In this document: positions 44,604-53,187 of the stretch, piece after piece
How the letters are laid out: every line of letters begins with the position of its first letter
Numbering within the stretch: position 1 is the stretch's first letter
Assembly: GCF_023487995.1 (NCBI RefSeq)
Contig: NZ_JAMFKN010000011.1
Location: 1 to 64,000 of the forward strand
Length of the DNA stretch: 64,000 nt
Reading direction: 5' to 3'
Source: Thermohalobaculum sediminis
GTDB lineage: Bacteria > Pseudomonadota > Alphaproteobacteria > Rhodobacterales > Rhodobacteraceae
Translations under genes and position numbers: made by a program
Notes under the pieces: generated by a model
What the model was told of the DNA's origin: nothing
The model's database searches: none
What the model saw: only the letters and a program-made list of their open reading frames with translations

Positions 44604-45896
44604 TTACCGGAACAGCGCCAGGATGTTCTGCGGCGCCTGGTTGGCGATCGAGAGCGCCTGCACGCCAAGCTGCTGCTGCACCTGCAGCGCCTGCAGCCGC
44701 GCCGAGGCTTCCTCAAGATCGGCATCGACCAGCGCGCCGATGCCCGACTTGAAGCTGTCGACCAGCGACGACATGAACTCGTTCTGGAGCTCGACGCGCT
44801 TCTCGGCGGTCCCGAACGCGGCCTGGGCATTGATCGTCGTCTGGATAAGCCCTTCGATCTCGCCGAGCGCGGACTCGGCGCCGGCTTCGGTCGAGACGTC
44901 GATGTTCGCCAGACCCGAGAGGCCCCCGCCGATCGTGTTCCCGGTAGCCGCGAAGCTTTGGAAGTTGACCGAGAAGTTGTCGCCCGCGACGCTCGATCCG
45001 GTGATCGTGACCGTGCCGCCGGTGGCTGTCGCCCGGATCGTCGAGGGGACGACGGTGGGGTCCGATCCGTCCTTCTCCGCGATGAACTGGTTGAAGGCGT
45101 CGGCAAGGCCGCGAGCCGCATCCTCCGCCGTGTCACCGTCGCGCGCGACGTAGCTGATGTCGTTGCTGCCGCCGGTGTTCAGCCCGGCCGCGCCGACGGC
45201 GCCGCCGCTGATCGCGATGCTGAAGCCGAAGCCCGCGCTGACCGCGTCGATCGTCACGGCCTGCGTGGCCGGGGTCGCGGCACCCGCGATCGCGGTCGCG
45301 GTGCCGGCCGCAGCACCGGTCAGGTTGTCAGCCGCCGCCACGAGCGCGGTACCGGTGATGTTCTGCTGCTGGGTCGAGAGGTCCTGCTTGCCGACCGAGA
45401 TCTGGCTCGCCGTCACGGTGCCGTCCGACGCCCGGTCGAGCGAGGACAGGATGTCGACGGTGCTCGAGCCCGCGGTCTTGTCGGTGTTGCTGAGCAGGTT
45501 CAGGCCGTTGAACTGGGCGGCGTTGACGATCCCCTCGATCTGGCTGCGCAGCGACGAGACCTCGTCCTGCAGCTTCTGGCGATCGACGTTGCCCTCGTTG
45601 GCGGCGACAATCTTGCCCTTGATCTCGTTGAGGAGTTGGCCGACCTGCTTGGCGCCGTTCGACGCCACCGCGAGGGTCGAGCCACCGAGCGAGAGCGACT
45701 CGGAGATCGCCTTGAAGCCCGCCACATCCGATTCCATCACCGACGAGATCGCGAAGACGGCGGCGTTGTCCTTGGCGGTGGCGACCTTCTTGCCGGTCGA
45801 GATCTGGCTGTTGATCTCGGCCAGGTTCTGGTTCGTACTGCGCAGGTTCTGCAGCGCGATCATCGCGCTGTTGTTGGTCAGGACGCTTGCGGCCAT
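44604..45896 (-). CDS. fliC: Flagellin
   Basis: The 430-residue filament protein has the conserved D0/D1 ends: LTNNSAMIALQNLRSTNQNL with QISTGKKVATAKDNAAVF at the N-terminus, and EEASARLQALQVQQQLGVQA then SIANQAPQNILALFR at the C-terminus. The variable middle (about residues 170-330) is rich in Ala, Gly and Thr. ATG at 45896 (MAASVLTNN) has AAGGGA nine bases upstream and is preferred to the ATGs at 45902 and 45905. A sigma-54-like site lies about 170 bp upstream. Confidence 0.96.
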   Translation of the reverse strand: MAASVLTNNSAMIALQNLRSTNQNLAEINSQISTGKKVATAKDNAAVFAISSVMESDVAGFKAISESLSLGGSTLAVASNGAKQVGQLLNEIKGKIVAANEGNVDRQKLQDEVSSLRSQIEGIVNAAQFNGLNLLSNTDKTAGSSTVDILSSLDRASDGTVTASQISVGKQDLSTQQQNITGTALVAAADNLTGAAAGTATAIAGAATPATQAVTIDAVSAGFGFSIAISGGAVGAAGLNTGGSNDISYVARDGDTAEDAARGLADAFNQFIAEKDGSDPTVVPSTIRATATGGTVTITGSSVAGDNFSVNFQSFAATGNTIGGGLSGLANIDVSTEAGAESALGEIEGLIQTTINAQAAFGTAEKRVELQNEFMSSLVDSFKSGIGALVDADLEEASARLQALQVQQQLGVQALSIANQAPQNILALFR

Positions 45897-46061
45897 GGTC
45901 ATCATTCCCTTGACTGTGCGGCGCGGTTCACGCCGCTTGAACACATCCCCGGACGCGACGGACCGGGACATCTGGACCGGGCGTGCGCCCGGGTCCGGTG
46001 ACGTGTCTTCTGACAGGAGGAGCCATCTTCGATGGTGCGCGGTGTCTGCATCCGCGTCGGG

Positions 46062-46078
46062 AGCAAGCAGAACACCAA
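46062..46078 (-). promoter_or_regulatory. Sigma-54-type (-24/-12) promoter of flagellin
   Basis: On the minus strand TTGGTGTTCTGCTTGCT has GG and GC exactly ten bases apart with TTGCT at the -12 box, as in the RpoN consensus. Only the CAC after TGG departs. It lies about 165 bp before the flagellin start, giving a leader of roughly 150 nt. Flagellins of several alphaproteobacteria use RpoN. Confidence 0.5.
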
Positions 46079-46103
46079 AAACCCTAAGCCCCGGTAAAGC
46101 GCA

Positions 46104-46490
46104 TCAGGCGCATTTCGTCCTGCCGCACGCATCGGCCGGGCTGGTGATGCGCGAGCCATCGCGCGCATAGGCGACCGCGCCCGCGCGCGTCGCCTCGAGC
46201 GCCTCGATCCGGCGCCGCGCGGCCGCGAATCCATCGCGCACGGCATGAAGCAGGCGCTCGTTGCGGCGCGCGTCCTCGATCAGGCCCGTCAGGCCCTCGC
46301 GCAGCGCCGCCACCCTCTCCAGCCCGGGCCAGGCCGATTCGAGCCGCGCGAGAAAGGCCGTCTTGTCGCGTGCGAGCGCCTCGGCGTCGCCGAGCGCGCC
46401 GGCCGCCAGCATCCTGCGCTCGCGCGCGAGCAGCTCCCGCCCCTCGGCCAGCAGGCTGTCGGAACTCTCTATGTCAGCCCTCGCCAGCAA
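46104..46490 (-). CDS. Helical flagellar cluster protein (FlgN-like)
   Basis: This 128-residue helical protein has LLAEGRELLARERRMLAAGA, LEAL-type coiled segments and RRIEALEATRAGAVAYARDG near the end. Position (immediately after the FlgJ-like gene, before flagellin), size and helix content fit the FlgN family of hook-filament junction chaperones, but the match is loose. The start would be TTG at 46490, overlapping flgJ by 17 bp; an internal ATG at 46412 is the alternative. Confidence 0.5.
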   Translation of the reverse strand: MLARADIESSDSLLAEGRELLARERRMLAAGALGDAEALARDKTAFLARLESAWPGLERVAALREGLTGLIEDARRNERLLHAVRDGFAAARRRIEALEATRAGAVAYARDGSRITSPADACGRTKCA

Positions 46491-46776
46491 GTTTCCGCAT
46501 CAGGATCGCACCGATGCCGAGCGGGCGGCTGCGCGCGATATCGGCGGCAATCTCGCGGGTCAGAAGGTCGGAGAAGCCGCTCTCCCCGCCATTGCCGGCC
46601 AGCGCGCCGAGGCTGCGCGTGAGGCCGGACTGCTTCAGCATCTCGGTCAGGAACGCGGCCTCGAAGGCGGTCGCTACGTCCGCGTCGGGTCGGGCCGGCG
46701 GTGCCCCGGCCGGCGTTCGCGGCGTGGCGGCAGGCGCCGCTGCAGCCATGGAGCCTGGTCTCGCAAGATCGGTCAT
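46474..46776 (-). CDS. Rod-binding protein, FlgJ N-terminal type
   Basis: The 100-residue protein has only the rod-binding half of FlgJ: DVATAFEAAFLTEMLKQSGL, GESGFSDLLTREIAADIARS and GIGAILMRKLAG. The muramidase domain of enteric FlgJ is absent, as in other alphaproteobacteria; a separate SLT gene is at 38842. It is divergent from fliK. Confidence 0.85.
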   Translation of the reverse strand: MTDLARPGSMAAAAPAATPRTPAGAPPARPDADVATAFEAAFLTEMLKQSGLTRSLGALAGNGGESGFSDLLTREIAADIARSRPLGIGAILMRKLAGEG

Positions 46777-46887
46777 CGCAACCTCCGCCGCCTCGTCGCT
46801 TCGCCGCCAATTGGAGCGGAGGCGCGTAAAGAATCGGTAAGCTGTGGCGTCTATGACTGGCTGGAGACAACGGCCGCAGGATGCGCC

Positions 46888-48474
46888 ATGCATGCTCTGA
46901 CGATCCCCCTCCCGGACGCCGCGGCCCCGCGCTCGCGGGCCGTTCCAGTCGGTGCCGCAGACGCCCGCGTCCCGGCCGAGCGGAATCAAGCCGCCGGGCG
47001 GGAAGCGCGCGCCGACTTCGCCGCCCAGATGGGCGGAGCCGAGACCCGCCCAACCGCGTCCCACAAGGGTCCAGCCGATGGTGGCGGCGCGAGACGGCTG
47101 CGTGCCGGCGGGGAGCAGGCCGACGCCGGGGTGGACCCCACGCCGCTCGCGGCGCACCCTGCAAGGGGCGACGAAGCCACACGCGCCCAGGCGCCGCGCG
47201 GGCCCGATCTTTTGGACGCCGCACCCGGCGCGCCCGCCGCCGCGTCCGCTCCCGCTGACTTGGCCCCGAAAGCAGGCGCCGATCTGATGCCACCAGCCAC
47301 TCCCGGAACCGCTGGAGAAGCGCCGATACCTCTCTCCGCCAGTTCCGTCGGCATGCCAGCGGCGGTCGCGTCCGCCACCCCGGGGTCCGATCCAGCCCGT
47401 GACGCGGTTGCGACCGGGGCGGGCGCGGAGCATAGGGACATCGCCGTCGGGGCAGCCACGCGTGTGGCGTCAAGCGATCCGCGCTCTGCCGGCGCGCCAC
47501 TCAGGGCGTCGCAGCGATTTGGCCAGCCCGGTGATGGCGACCCCGACCGCGACGCTCGGGCCGGTCGCATCGGATCGACCCAGCCGCAAGTGGCGGCGGG
47601 ACGGCCACCGGTGGCACTGGATGCGACCCCCCTGCCCGCCCACCCGGCCGATGGGGTGAAGGCCGACAGAACGCCCCCGGCCGCGACGCCTTTGCCGGAG
47701 GTGGGCGTGACGGTCACAGCACGCCGGGTCGGGGGGGCTAGGCCAACCGAGCCGCCCGCCGACTGGCGGCCATTGGCGGTTCCGGCCGCGCCCGGCGAGC
47801 AGCCGGAGATGCCACCTGGCGAGGCCCGTGCCGCGGCGCCCACCGACGCCGCGCCTGAGCATGCCCGTCCCGGCCCGGCCCCCGCGACAGAGCATCCAGA
47901 CAGCGGCGGCCGAAGGGGGATTGCCATGGCGATCGAGCCAGCCTCTCCCGCTCCAAGCGCCGCAGGTCAGGCGAACGCCGCCGTGGCATCGGGCACCCCG
48001 GCGCCAGCCGCACCTGCCGCCCCGGTACCGGGCGTGGATCCGGCAAGCGCCGCGGTGTCGGCGAGCCGGCAGATCGCGGCCGCCGCGATCGCCGACCCCC
48101 AGGCGGATCGCATCGAGCTGCGGCTCGACCCGCCCGAGCTCGGCCGGGTTGAGATCCGCCTCGAGTTCGCGGACGACGGCCTGCGCGCCATCGTCGCGGC
48201 CGAGCGCGGCAGCACGGCAGACCTGCTGCGACGCCACGGCGATGTGCTCACCCAGCACCTGCGCGAAGCCGGGTTCGGCGATGTCGACCTCCGCTTCGGC
48301 AACTTCGGCGGCGACGGCCGCACGAAGGATCAGGCGCAGGGTATCTACCTTCCGGCGCCACGGCCCGGTGGCGCCGAGGAGGACGCCCGGCATGAGCCGC
48401 CATGGCGCGCCGCCGACGCATTCGCTGCGGGCCGCGCGCGATCCGCCGATCGAGCCTTCGACATGAAAGTCTGA
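46888..48474 (+). CDS. fliK: Flagellar hook-length control protein FliK
   Basis: The 528-residue protein has a long low-complexity Ala/Pro/Gly-rich N-terminal two-thirds and the Flg_hook C-terminal domain at about residues 410-480: RIELRLDPPELGRVEIRLEF, ADDGLRAIVAAERGSTADLL and REAGFGDVDLRFGNF. It measures hook length and switches FlhB. ATG at 46888 is preceded by AGGA. flgD follows 18 bp later. Confidence 0.9.
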   Translation: MHALTIPLPDAAAPRSRAVPVGAADARVPAERNQAAGREARADFAAQMGGAETRPTASHKGPADGGGARRLRAGGEQADAGVDPTPLAAHPARGDEATRAQAPRGPDLLDAAPGAPAAASAPADLAPKAGADLMPPATPGTAGEAPIPLSASSVGMPAAVASATPGSDPARDAVATGAGAEHRDIAVGAATRVASSDPRSAGAPLRASQRFGQPGDGDPDRDARAGRIGSTQPQVAAGRPPVALDATPLPAHPADGVKADRTPPAATPLPEVGVTVTARRVGGARPTEPPADWRPLAVPAAPGEQPEMPPGEARAAAPTDAAPEHARPGPAPATEHPDSGGRRGIAMAIEPASPAPSAAGQANAAVASGTPAPAAPAAPVPGVDPASAAVSASRQIAAAAIADPQADRIELRLDPPELGRVEIRLEFADDGLRAIVAAERGSTADLLRRHGDVLTQHLREAGFGDVDLRFGNFGGDGRTKDQAQGIYLPAPRPGGAEEDARHEPPWRAADAFAAGRARSADRAFDMKV

Positions 48475-48492
48475 CCAGAAACGGATGCCGCC

Positions 48493-49194
48493 ATGAACGT
48501 GATTGAGAGCCCCGCCCTGTTCCCTTCCGGCATCGGAGCCCGGCCGTCGGCGGCAAGCGCGCAGGGTCCCGCCGCCAACGCCGATTTCCAGACCTTCCTG
48601 ACCCTCCTGACGGCGCAGCTGCGCAACCAGGACCCGATGCAGCCGATCGATTCGACCGAGTTCGTGGCCCAGCTCGCCAGCTTCACGTCGGCCGAGCAGC
48701 TTATTGCGGTGAATGACCGGCTCGACACGATCCGCGCCCAAGGGATCTCGGCCGAGATCGCGGCGCTCGGAAGCTGGGTCGGCAAGGAGGTCGCGGCGAC
48801 GGATGGCAGCTTCCGCGCGCCCGGCGGTCCGATGGTGATCGGCCTGCCCGACGGCCCCGAATCCGACCGGCTGAGCGCGCGCGTGCTCGACGCCGCCGGC
48901 ACCGAGGTCGCGGGCTTCGAGATCGACGACCCCGCCGCCGGAACCGCGGCGTGGAACGGGCGCGACAGCGAGGGCACTTTCCTGCGCGGGGCGGATCTTC
49001 GCATCGTGATCGACTACAAGGTCGGCGACACGGTCATCGCCCAGAAGCCGGCGGCCGTGTATCGCGAGGTGGTCGGCATCCGGGCAACCACCAACGGCGT
49101 CGCGCTCGACCTTGCGGATGGCGGGGCGATCGACACCTCGCGCGTCGGCCAGCTTCGCGACCCGCGCACCCAGACGGCGCCCATCGGATCGTGA
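48493..49194 (+). CDS. flgD: Flagellar hook capping protein FlgD
   Basis: A 233-residue hook scaffold. The N-terminal FlgD box reads FLTLLTAQLRNQDPMQPIDS then TEFVAQLASFTSAEQL. The C-terminal Tudor/FnIII-like part has VIGLPDGPESDRLSARVLDA and GTAAWNGRDSEGTFLRGADL. It caps the growing hook. It is transcribed with fliK. The hook gene flgE usually follows flgD, but here a photosynthesis-type gene follows on the other strand. Confidence 0.94.
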   Translation: MNVIESPALFPSGIGARPSAASAQGPAANADFQTFLTLLTAQLRNQDPMQPIDSTEFVAQLASFTSAEQLIAVNDRLDTIRAQGISAEIAALGSWVGKEVAATDGSFRAPGGPMVIGLPDGPESDRLSARVLDAAGTEVAGFEIDDPAAGTAAWNGRDSEGTFLRGADLRIVIDYKVGDTVIAQKPAAVYREVVGIRATTNGVALDLADGGAIDTSRVGQLRDPRTQTAPIGS

Positions 49195-49296
49195 GGGCGA
49201 CGTCCCCGATGGCCGCGAGACGCCGCCGCGGACAGCGCGCCGCGAGCGGCACCTGTCCCGCAATGCCGAAGAGGTCGCCCTTGCGGCGCATTGCGG

Positions 49297-50607
49297 TCAG
49301 CCGCACGGCCCGCTCGGCGGTTCGGGCGAAGGTCGCGACGCGCGGGCCCGCCCCACTGGGCCGCGTTCGCCGTCCCGTGGCTCAAGCCCGTAGGGCTCGA
49401 CCAGCCGCCAGACATGCGGGGGCACCATCGCCCGCATCCGCCGCGGCGCAGACCGGCGCAGATGCAGCACGGCCTCGATCGCCTTCATCTCGACGCGCGC
49501 TCGCGCGAATTCCAGCCCTCGCGGACCGATTCGGGGCATAAGCCAGCCCACCAACGGCCGAAGCCAGCGCGGCATCGGGCGCAGCGGCAGCCCACCCGCT
49601 GCCCGCTGGGTGTTCTTCAGGAATCCGGTCACGGCGCCCCGCCGGCGCCCCTTGCTGTCCGGCGCCGACAGGTGGATCTCGCCGCCAAGGAGACCCAGAA
49701 TCTCGGCGCCACGGGCGTTGCGGACCAGCAGCCACTGCTCCCCCTCGCCACCCATGTATCCCACCGTGATGTCGGCAAGCCGGTTGGTGTAGTCCACGCA
49801 GGTCCGGCAGGTGAGCGGGAAGAAATCCGGCGGCAGTCGCGAGATCGGAAGCTTCAGGAACGGAATCTCGCGGCACGTGCCGTCGTCGAACCTCAGCTCG
49901 ACATGGAAGTCCGCGCGGAATTCGAGATAGGTGACGGTCTCGGGGCGCTCCGCGAGCAGCGCGAGGAAGTCGTGGAACCGCTCGGTCGTCGTGTTGTCCG
50001 AGCATGGCGTGCCAATGACGTAGAGCCGCTCGAAACCGAGTTCGGCCTCGAGCGCTCGCAGCGCATAGACCTGGCACGGGATGCCGATCACCGCGAGCCG
50101 GCGGTACCCCGCCGCGCGGGCGGGCTCGAGCAGGGCGAGGAGCGGGGCGTAGCCCATCCGCATCCCGCGGCAGGCGGCCAGCTCCTCGGGCCGCGTCACC
50201 AGCACCGGGACCGGGCGCCAGCGGTCATCCGGGTCGGGCGCTACCGTCAGCACGGCATCGACCGCGCCGGTCTCCAGCAACCGCTCGGCCAGCCGGGTCG
50301 TGATGCCGGTCCATTGGGCGCCGTCGCGGGCAGGTTCCAGCCGCGCGCGCCACATCTGCCGGTAGGGGCCGAAGAAATCCTCGTCGCCCCGCCCCGGCTC
50401 GGCCGTCCGGCCATGAACGCGCCTCTCGAGCCCGGGATAATCGGGTCGGATGAACTGGCATGCCTTGCCGCAGCGGCCGGGCGCACTGCTGCGCGAGATG
50501 CCGCAGTCCGTGCACAGCGGGCGCGGCACCGGGGGCCGCATGCCGAGGGCTAACCGGTGGGCCGGGTCAGGGGATGGCGGATCGAGGGCCGCCGGATCAT
50601 CAGCCAT
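49297..50607 (-). CDS. bciB: Divinyl-chlorophyllide 8-vinyl-reductase, BciB type (F420H2-dehydrogenase beta-like)
   Basis: The protein closely follows the cyanobacterial Slr1923/BciB pattern: LCTDCGISRSSAPGRCGKAC, GAQWTGITTRLAERLLETG, CRGMRMGYAP, RLAVIGIPCQVYALRALE, LYVIGTPCSDNTTTERFHDF, PLTCRTCVDYTNRLADITVG and YMGGEGEQWLLVRNARG. Cys sets suggest [4Fe-4S] clusters, with FAD as in the family. It reduces the 8-vinyl group of (bacterio)chlorophyll precursors. ATG at 50607 is chosen because the longer TTG start at 50640 lies inside a perfect TGT-N12-ACA operator. It gives 436 residues. Confidence 0.85.
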   Translation of the reverse strand: MADDPAALDPPSPDPAHRLALGMRPPVPRPLCTDCGISRSSAPGRCGKACQFIRPDYPGLERRVHGRTAEPGRGDEDFFGPYRQMWRARLEPARDGAQWTGITTRLAERLLETGAVDAVLTVAPDPDDRWRPVPVLVTRPEELAACRGMRMGYAPLLALLEPARAAGYRRLAVIGIPCQVYALRALEAELGFERLYVIGTPCSDNTTTERFHDFLALLAERPETVTYLEFRADFHVELRFDDGTCREIPFLKLPISRLPPDFFPLTCRTCVDYTNRLADITVGYMGGEGEQWLLVRNARGAEILGLLGGEIHLSAPDSKGRRRGAVTGFLKNTQRAAGGLPLRPMPRWLRPLVGWLMPRIGPRGLEFARARVEMKAIEAVLHLRRSAPRRMRAMVPPHVWRLVEPYGLEPRDGERGPVGRARASRPSPEPPSGPCG

Positions 50608-50621
50608 GATGACGCGCCAGA

Positions 50622-50639
50622 TGTCAGTCTTTCCTGACA
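50622..50639 (-). promoter_or_regulatory. PpsR/CrtJ-type operator upstream of bciB
   Basis: TGTCAGTCTTTCCTGACA is a perfect TGT-N12-ACA palindrome with a six-base inverted repeat on each side. This is the established site for the photosynthesis repressor PpsR/CrtJ. It ends 15 bases before the ATG chosen for bciB, so binding there would block its transcription. No second close copy was found, although these repressors often use pairs. Confidence 0.65.
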
Positions 50640-50766
50640 AACTGACCGGAATCCCGACCCCGTGTCCACCGTCAAGCCGCGCCGATCGCTGAACCCGGCG
50701 AGCCCCGCGCGCCGCACAGGCCTCGATCGGCCGCGTTCGCGCCGGCCTGGCGCCGCCGGCGGGACG

Positions 50767-51597
50767 TCAGCGCAACTCGCTGATCTGGCGCAGGACACGC
50801 CGCGTGGCGGCCGGCGCGGCCTCGACCGCGGCGATTGCCGCATCAGCGCCGACCGCGGTCACGAGGGCGGGGTCCGCCGCGAACACGGGACCACCGACGA
50901 TCACGACGATGTCGGGGTTTCGCGATTGACGCCGCAGCGCAGCAATCGATTGCGTGAGCGCGCCCAGGCCGGCGGCGCTGGTCAGGGACAGCCCGATCAC
51001 CTCGAAGGGCTGGGCCGCGACGCTCGCGATCAGCTCGTCATGATCCGGCCCTGGCAGGTAGGTGACCTGCCATCCGCCTCGGCGAAAGAACTCCGCGGCC
51101 ATGGCGGCGCCAAAGTTGTGGATCTCGCCCGGCGCCGGCGCCAGCAGGATCGAGACGCCGCCCTCATGCGCCCGGGGAAGGCGGTCGAGCTCGATGCTGA
51201 CGAACCGCATCGAGCGGATCAGGCTGTTCGTGGCGATCGTGACGTCGAGAATGTCGATCTGGTCCTCGCGCCACAGTCGGCCGAGACAGTCGGCGACCGG
51301 CGCGAGCAGGCCAAGCTGCAGCGTGTCGTGCGGAATGCCATCGTCCTTGAGCCGCAACAGCACCTCGCGTGACAGCGCGTCCTCGGACTGCAGGGCCAGT
51401 TCGGTCATGTCCGCCACCCGGCCCGCGACTGCGGCCTCTTCGATCGGCGGGCGAACCGCATGGGGGTGAGACAGCACCAGCCGCGGAACGATGTACTGAT
51501 CCAAGACGCGCTTGAGCACATCGATAGAGCGGGACGCCAGCATGGCATCCTCTTCCAACGGCGACCCCTCGAGCGCGGGCGGCGCTCCCCGGTCCAT
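50767..51597 (-). CDS. Cobalamin-binding regulator, AerR/PpaA-like
   Basis: The 276-residue protein has a helical region and then a B12-binding Rossmann domain. GEIHNFGAAMAAEFFRRGGW is the counterpart of the DxHxxG cobalamin motif with the axial His, followed by YLPGPDHDELIASV, IGLSLTSAAGLGALT and VVIVGGPVFAADPALVTAVG. AerR/PpaA bind cobalamin and counteract PpsR/CrtJ. Being immediately upstream of bciB, with a PpsR-type site between, it likely belongs to that regulon. The ATG at 51597 has a clear GGGGAG. Confidence 0.72.
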   Translation of the reverse strand: MDRGAPPALEGSPLEEDAMLASRSIDVLKRVLDQYIVPRLVLSHPHAVRPPIEEAAVAGRVADMTELALQSEDALSREVLLRLKDDGIPHDTLQLGLLAPVADCLGRLWREDQIDILDVTIATNSLIRSMRFVSIELDRLPRAHEGGVSILLAPAPGEIHNFGAAMAAEFFRRGGWQVTYLPGPDHDELIASVAAQPFEVIGLSLTSAAGLGALTQSIAALRRQSRNPDIVVIVGGPVFAADPALVTAVGADAAIAAVEAAPAATRRVLRQISELR

Positions 51598-51644
51598 GTT
51601 TTCTCCCCGCGGCGGGCCGCGATGCGGCTCCGTTCATTTCTTTT

Positions 51645-51658
51645 TGAAATCAGTTTCA
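51645..51658. promoter_or_regulatory. Overlapping TGAAA/TTTCA dyads upstream of the AerR-like gene
   Basis: TGAAATCAGTTTCA is an inverted repeat with 5-bp arms, immediately followed by CATGAAA, which makes a second dyad with the TTTCA arm. It is in an AT-rich patch about 50 bp before the AerR-like start. It looks like an operator; the regulator is unknown. Confidence 0.4.
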
Positions 51659-51870
51659 CATGAAAAGCAATCAGCCTTCAAGCCCGGTCGACGCCCCTTG
51701 GCGCCACCTCCTGCCCTCGCGCGCTGGATGAAGTGAGGCGCGCCGATACCCGTCACGCCTGAAATTTTCCGCCTCGCCTTCCCGGGCGCGGCTTGTTAAT
51801 GAAACCGTCGGCATGGGGCGCAGTCCGCCGGATCGTCGGGGCGCCGGTTTCTGGTTCAGCGGGGAATGCG

Positions 51871-53175
51871 ATGCGTATCACGATGATCGGGACGGGCTAT
51901 GTCGGCCTGGTTTCGGGCGTCTGCCTCTCGGATTTCGGGCATGAGGTCGTCTGCGTCGACCGAGACGCGGGCAAGATCGCGCGGCTCGAAGCCGGCGAGA
52001 TCCCGATCTACGAGCCGGGTCTCGAAGACCTGCTCGCGCGCAACGTGGCGGCTGGCCGACTGCGCTTCACCACCGATCTCGTGGCGGCGATGCAGGGCGC
52101 CGATGCGGTGTTCATCGCAGTCGGCACGCCCACGCGCCGCGGCGACGGGCACGCCGATCTCAGCTACGTCTTCGGCGCGGCTGAGGAGCTTGCGCCGCTC
52201 ATCTCGCGCTACACCATCGTCGTGACGAAATCGACCGTCCCCGTCGGCACCAATGCCGAGGTCGCGCGGCGAATCCGGTCGGTGGCGCCCGAGGCTCCGT
52301 TCGACATCGCCTCGAACCCCGAATTCCTGCGCGAGGGCGCTGCGATCGAGGACTTCATGCGCCCCGACCGCGTCGTCGTCGGCGTCGCGTCCGACCGCGC
52401 GCGCGCCGTGATGGCCGAGATCTATCGCCCCCTCTTCCTGCGCGAGACGCCGATCGTCTGGACCACGCCCGAATCGGCCGAGATGATCAAGTACGCGGCC
52501 AACGCCTTCCTCGCCACCAAGATCACCTTCATCAACGAGATCGCCGACCTGTGCGAGAGGGTGGGGGCCGACGTGCAGCAGGTCGCGAAGGGGATCGGCC
52601 TCGACGGGCGGATCGGCTCGAAGTTCCTGCATCCGGGGCCGGGCTATGGCGGCTCGTGCTTTCCCAAGGACACCTCGGCGCTCGCCCGCACGGGCCGCGA
52701 GGTCGCCTCGCCCATGCGGATCGTCGAGACGGTGATCGAGGTGAACGAGGCGCGCAAGCGCCGCATGGTCGGGCGCATCTCCGAGGCGCTCGACGACCGG
52801 CTTGCCGGGCGCCGGATCGCCGTTCTTGGCGTCACCTTCAAGCCCAACACCGACGACATGCGCGACGCGCCCTCGCTGACCATCGTCCCCGCCCTGATCG
52901 GCGCGGGCGCCGAGGTCCGCGTGACCGATCCGCAGGGCCGCAAGGAAGGCGAGGCGCTACTGCCCGGCGCAACCTGGCACGACAGCGCCTACGACGCGGC
53001 ACGCGAAGCCGACGCGGTGGTGATCCTGACCGAATGGAACGAGTTCCGCGCCCTCGACCTCGGACGACTGCACGGGCTCATGCGCTCGGACGTGATGGTC
53101 GACCTGCGCAACGTTTACCTGCCCCAAGACGCCCGATCCGCGGGCTTCCGGTACTGCTCGATCGGGCGTCCCTGA
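51871..53175 (+). CDS. UDP-glucose 6-dehydrogenase
   Basis: A 434-residue enzyme oxidising UDP-glucose to UDP-glucuronate. NAD loop MIGTGYVGLVSGVCLSDFGH is at the start. Further signatures are STVPVGTNAEVARRI, SNPEFLREGAAIEDFMRPDR, KYAANAFLATKITFINEIA and the catalytic Cys in GYGGSCFPKDTSAL. GGGGAA precedes the ATG. It feeds the next gene's likely epimerase and depends on GalU for substrate. Confidence 0.95.
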   Translation: MRITMIGTGYVGLVSGVCLSDFGHEVVCVDRDAGKIARLEAGEIPIYEPGLEDLLARNVAAGRLRFTTDLVAAMQGADAVFIAVGTPTRRGDGHADLSYVFGAAEELAPLISRYTIVVTKSTVPVGTNAEVARRIRSVAPEAPFDIASNPEFLREGAAIEDFMRPDRVVVGVASDRARAVMAEIYRPLFLRETPIVWTTPESAEMIKYAANAFLATKITFINEIADLCERVGADVQQVAKGIGLDGRIGSKFLHPGPGYGGSCFPKDTSALARTGREVASPMRIVETVIEVNEARKRRMVGRISEALDDRLAGRRIAVLGVTFKPNTDDMRDAPSLTIVPALIGAGAEVRVTDPQGRKEGEALLPGATWHDSAYDAAREADAVVILTEWNEFRALDLGRLHGLMRSDVMVDLRNVYLPQDARSAGFRYCSIGRP

Positions 53176-53187
53176 CGGGGCTGTGCG

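Noticed and set aside
46777-46887. A sigma-28 promoter (TAAAG ... GCGTCTAT) upstream of fliK
   Set aside because: Only about half of the -10 positions match; too weak to list.
50605-50640. TTG at 50640 as the bciB start
   Set aside because: It would place the perfect TGT-N12-ACA operator within the coding sequence and adds residues without family likeness.
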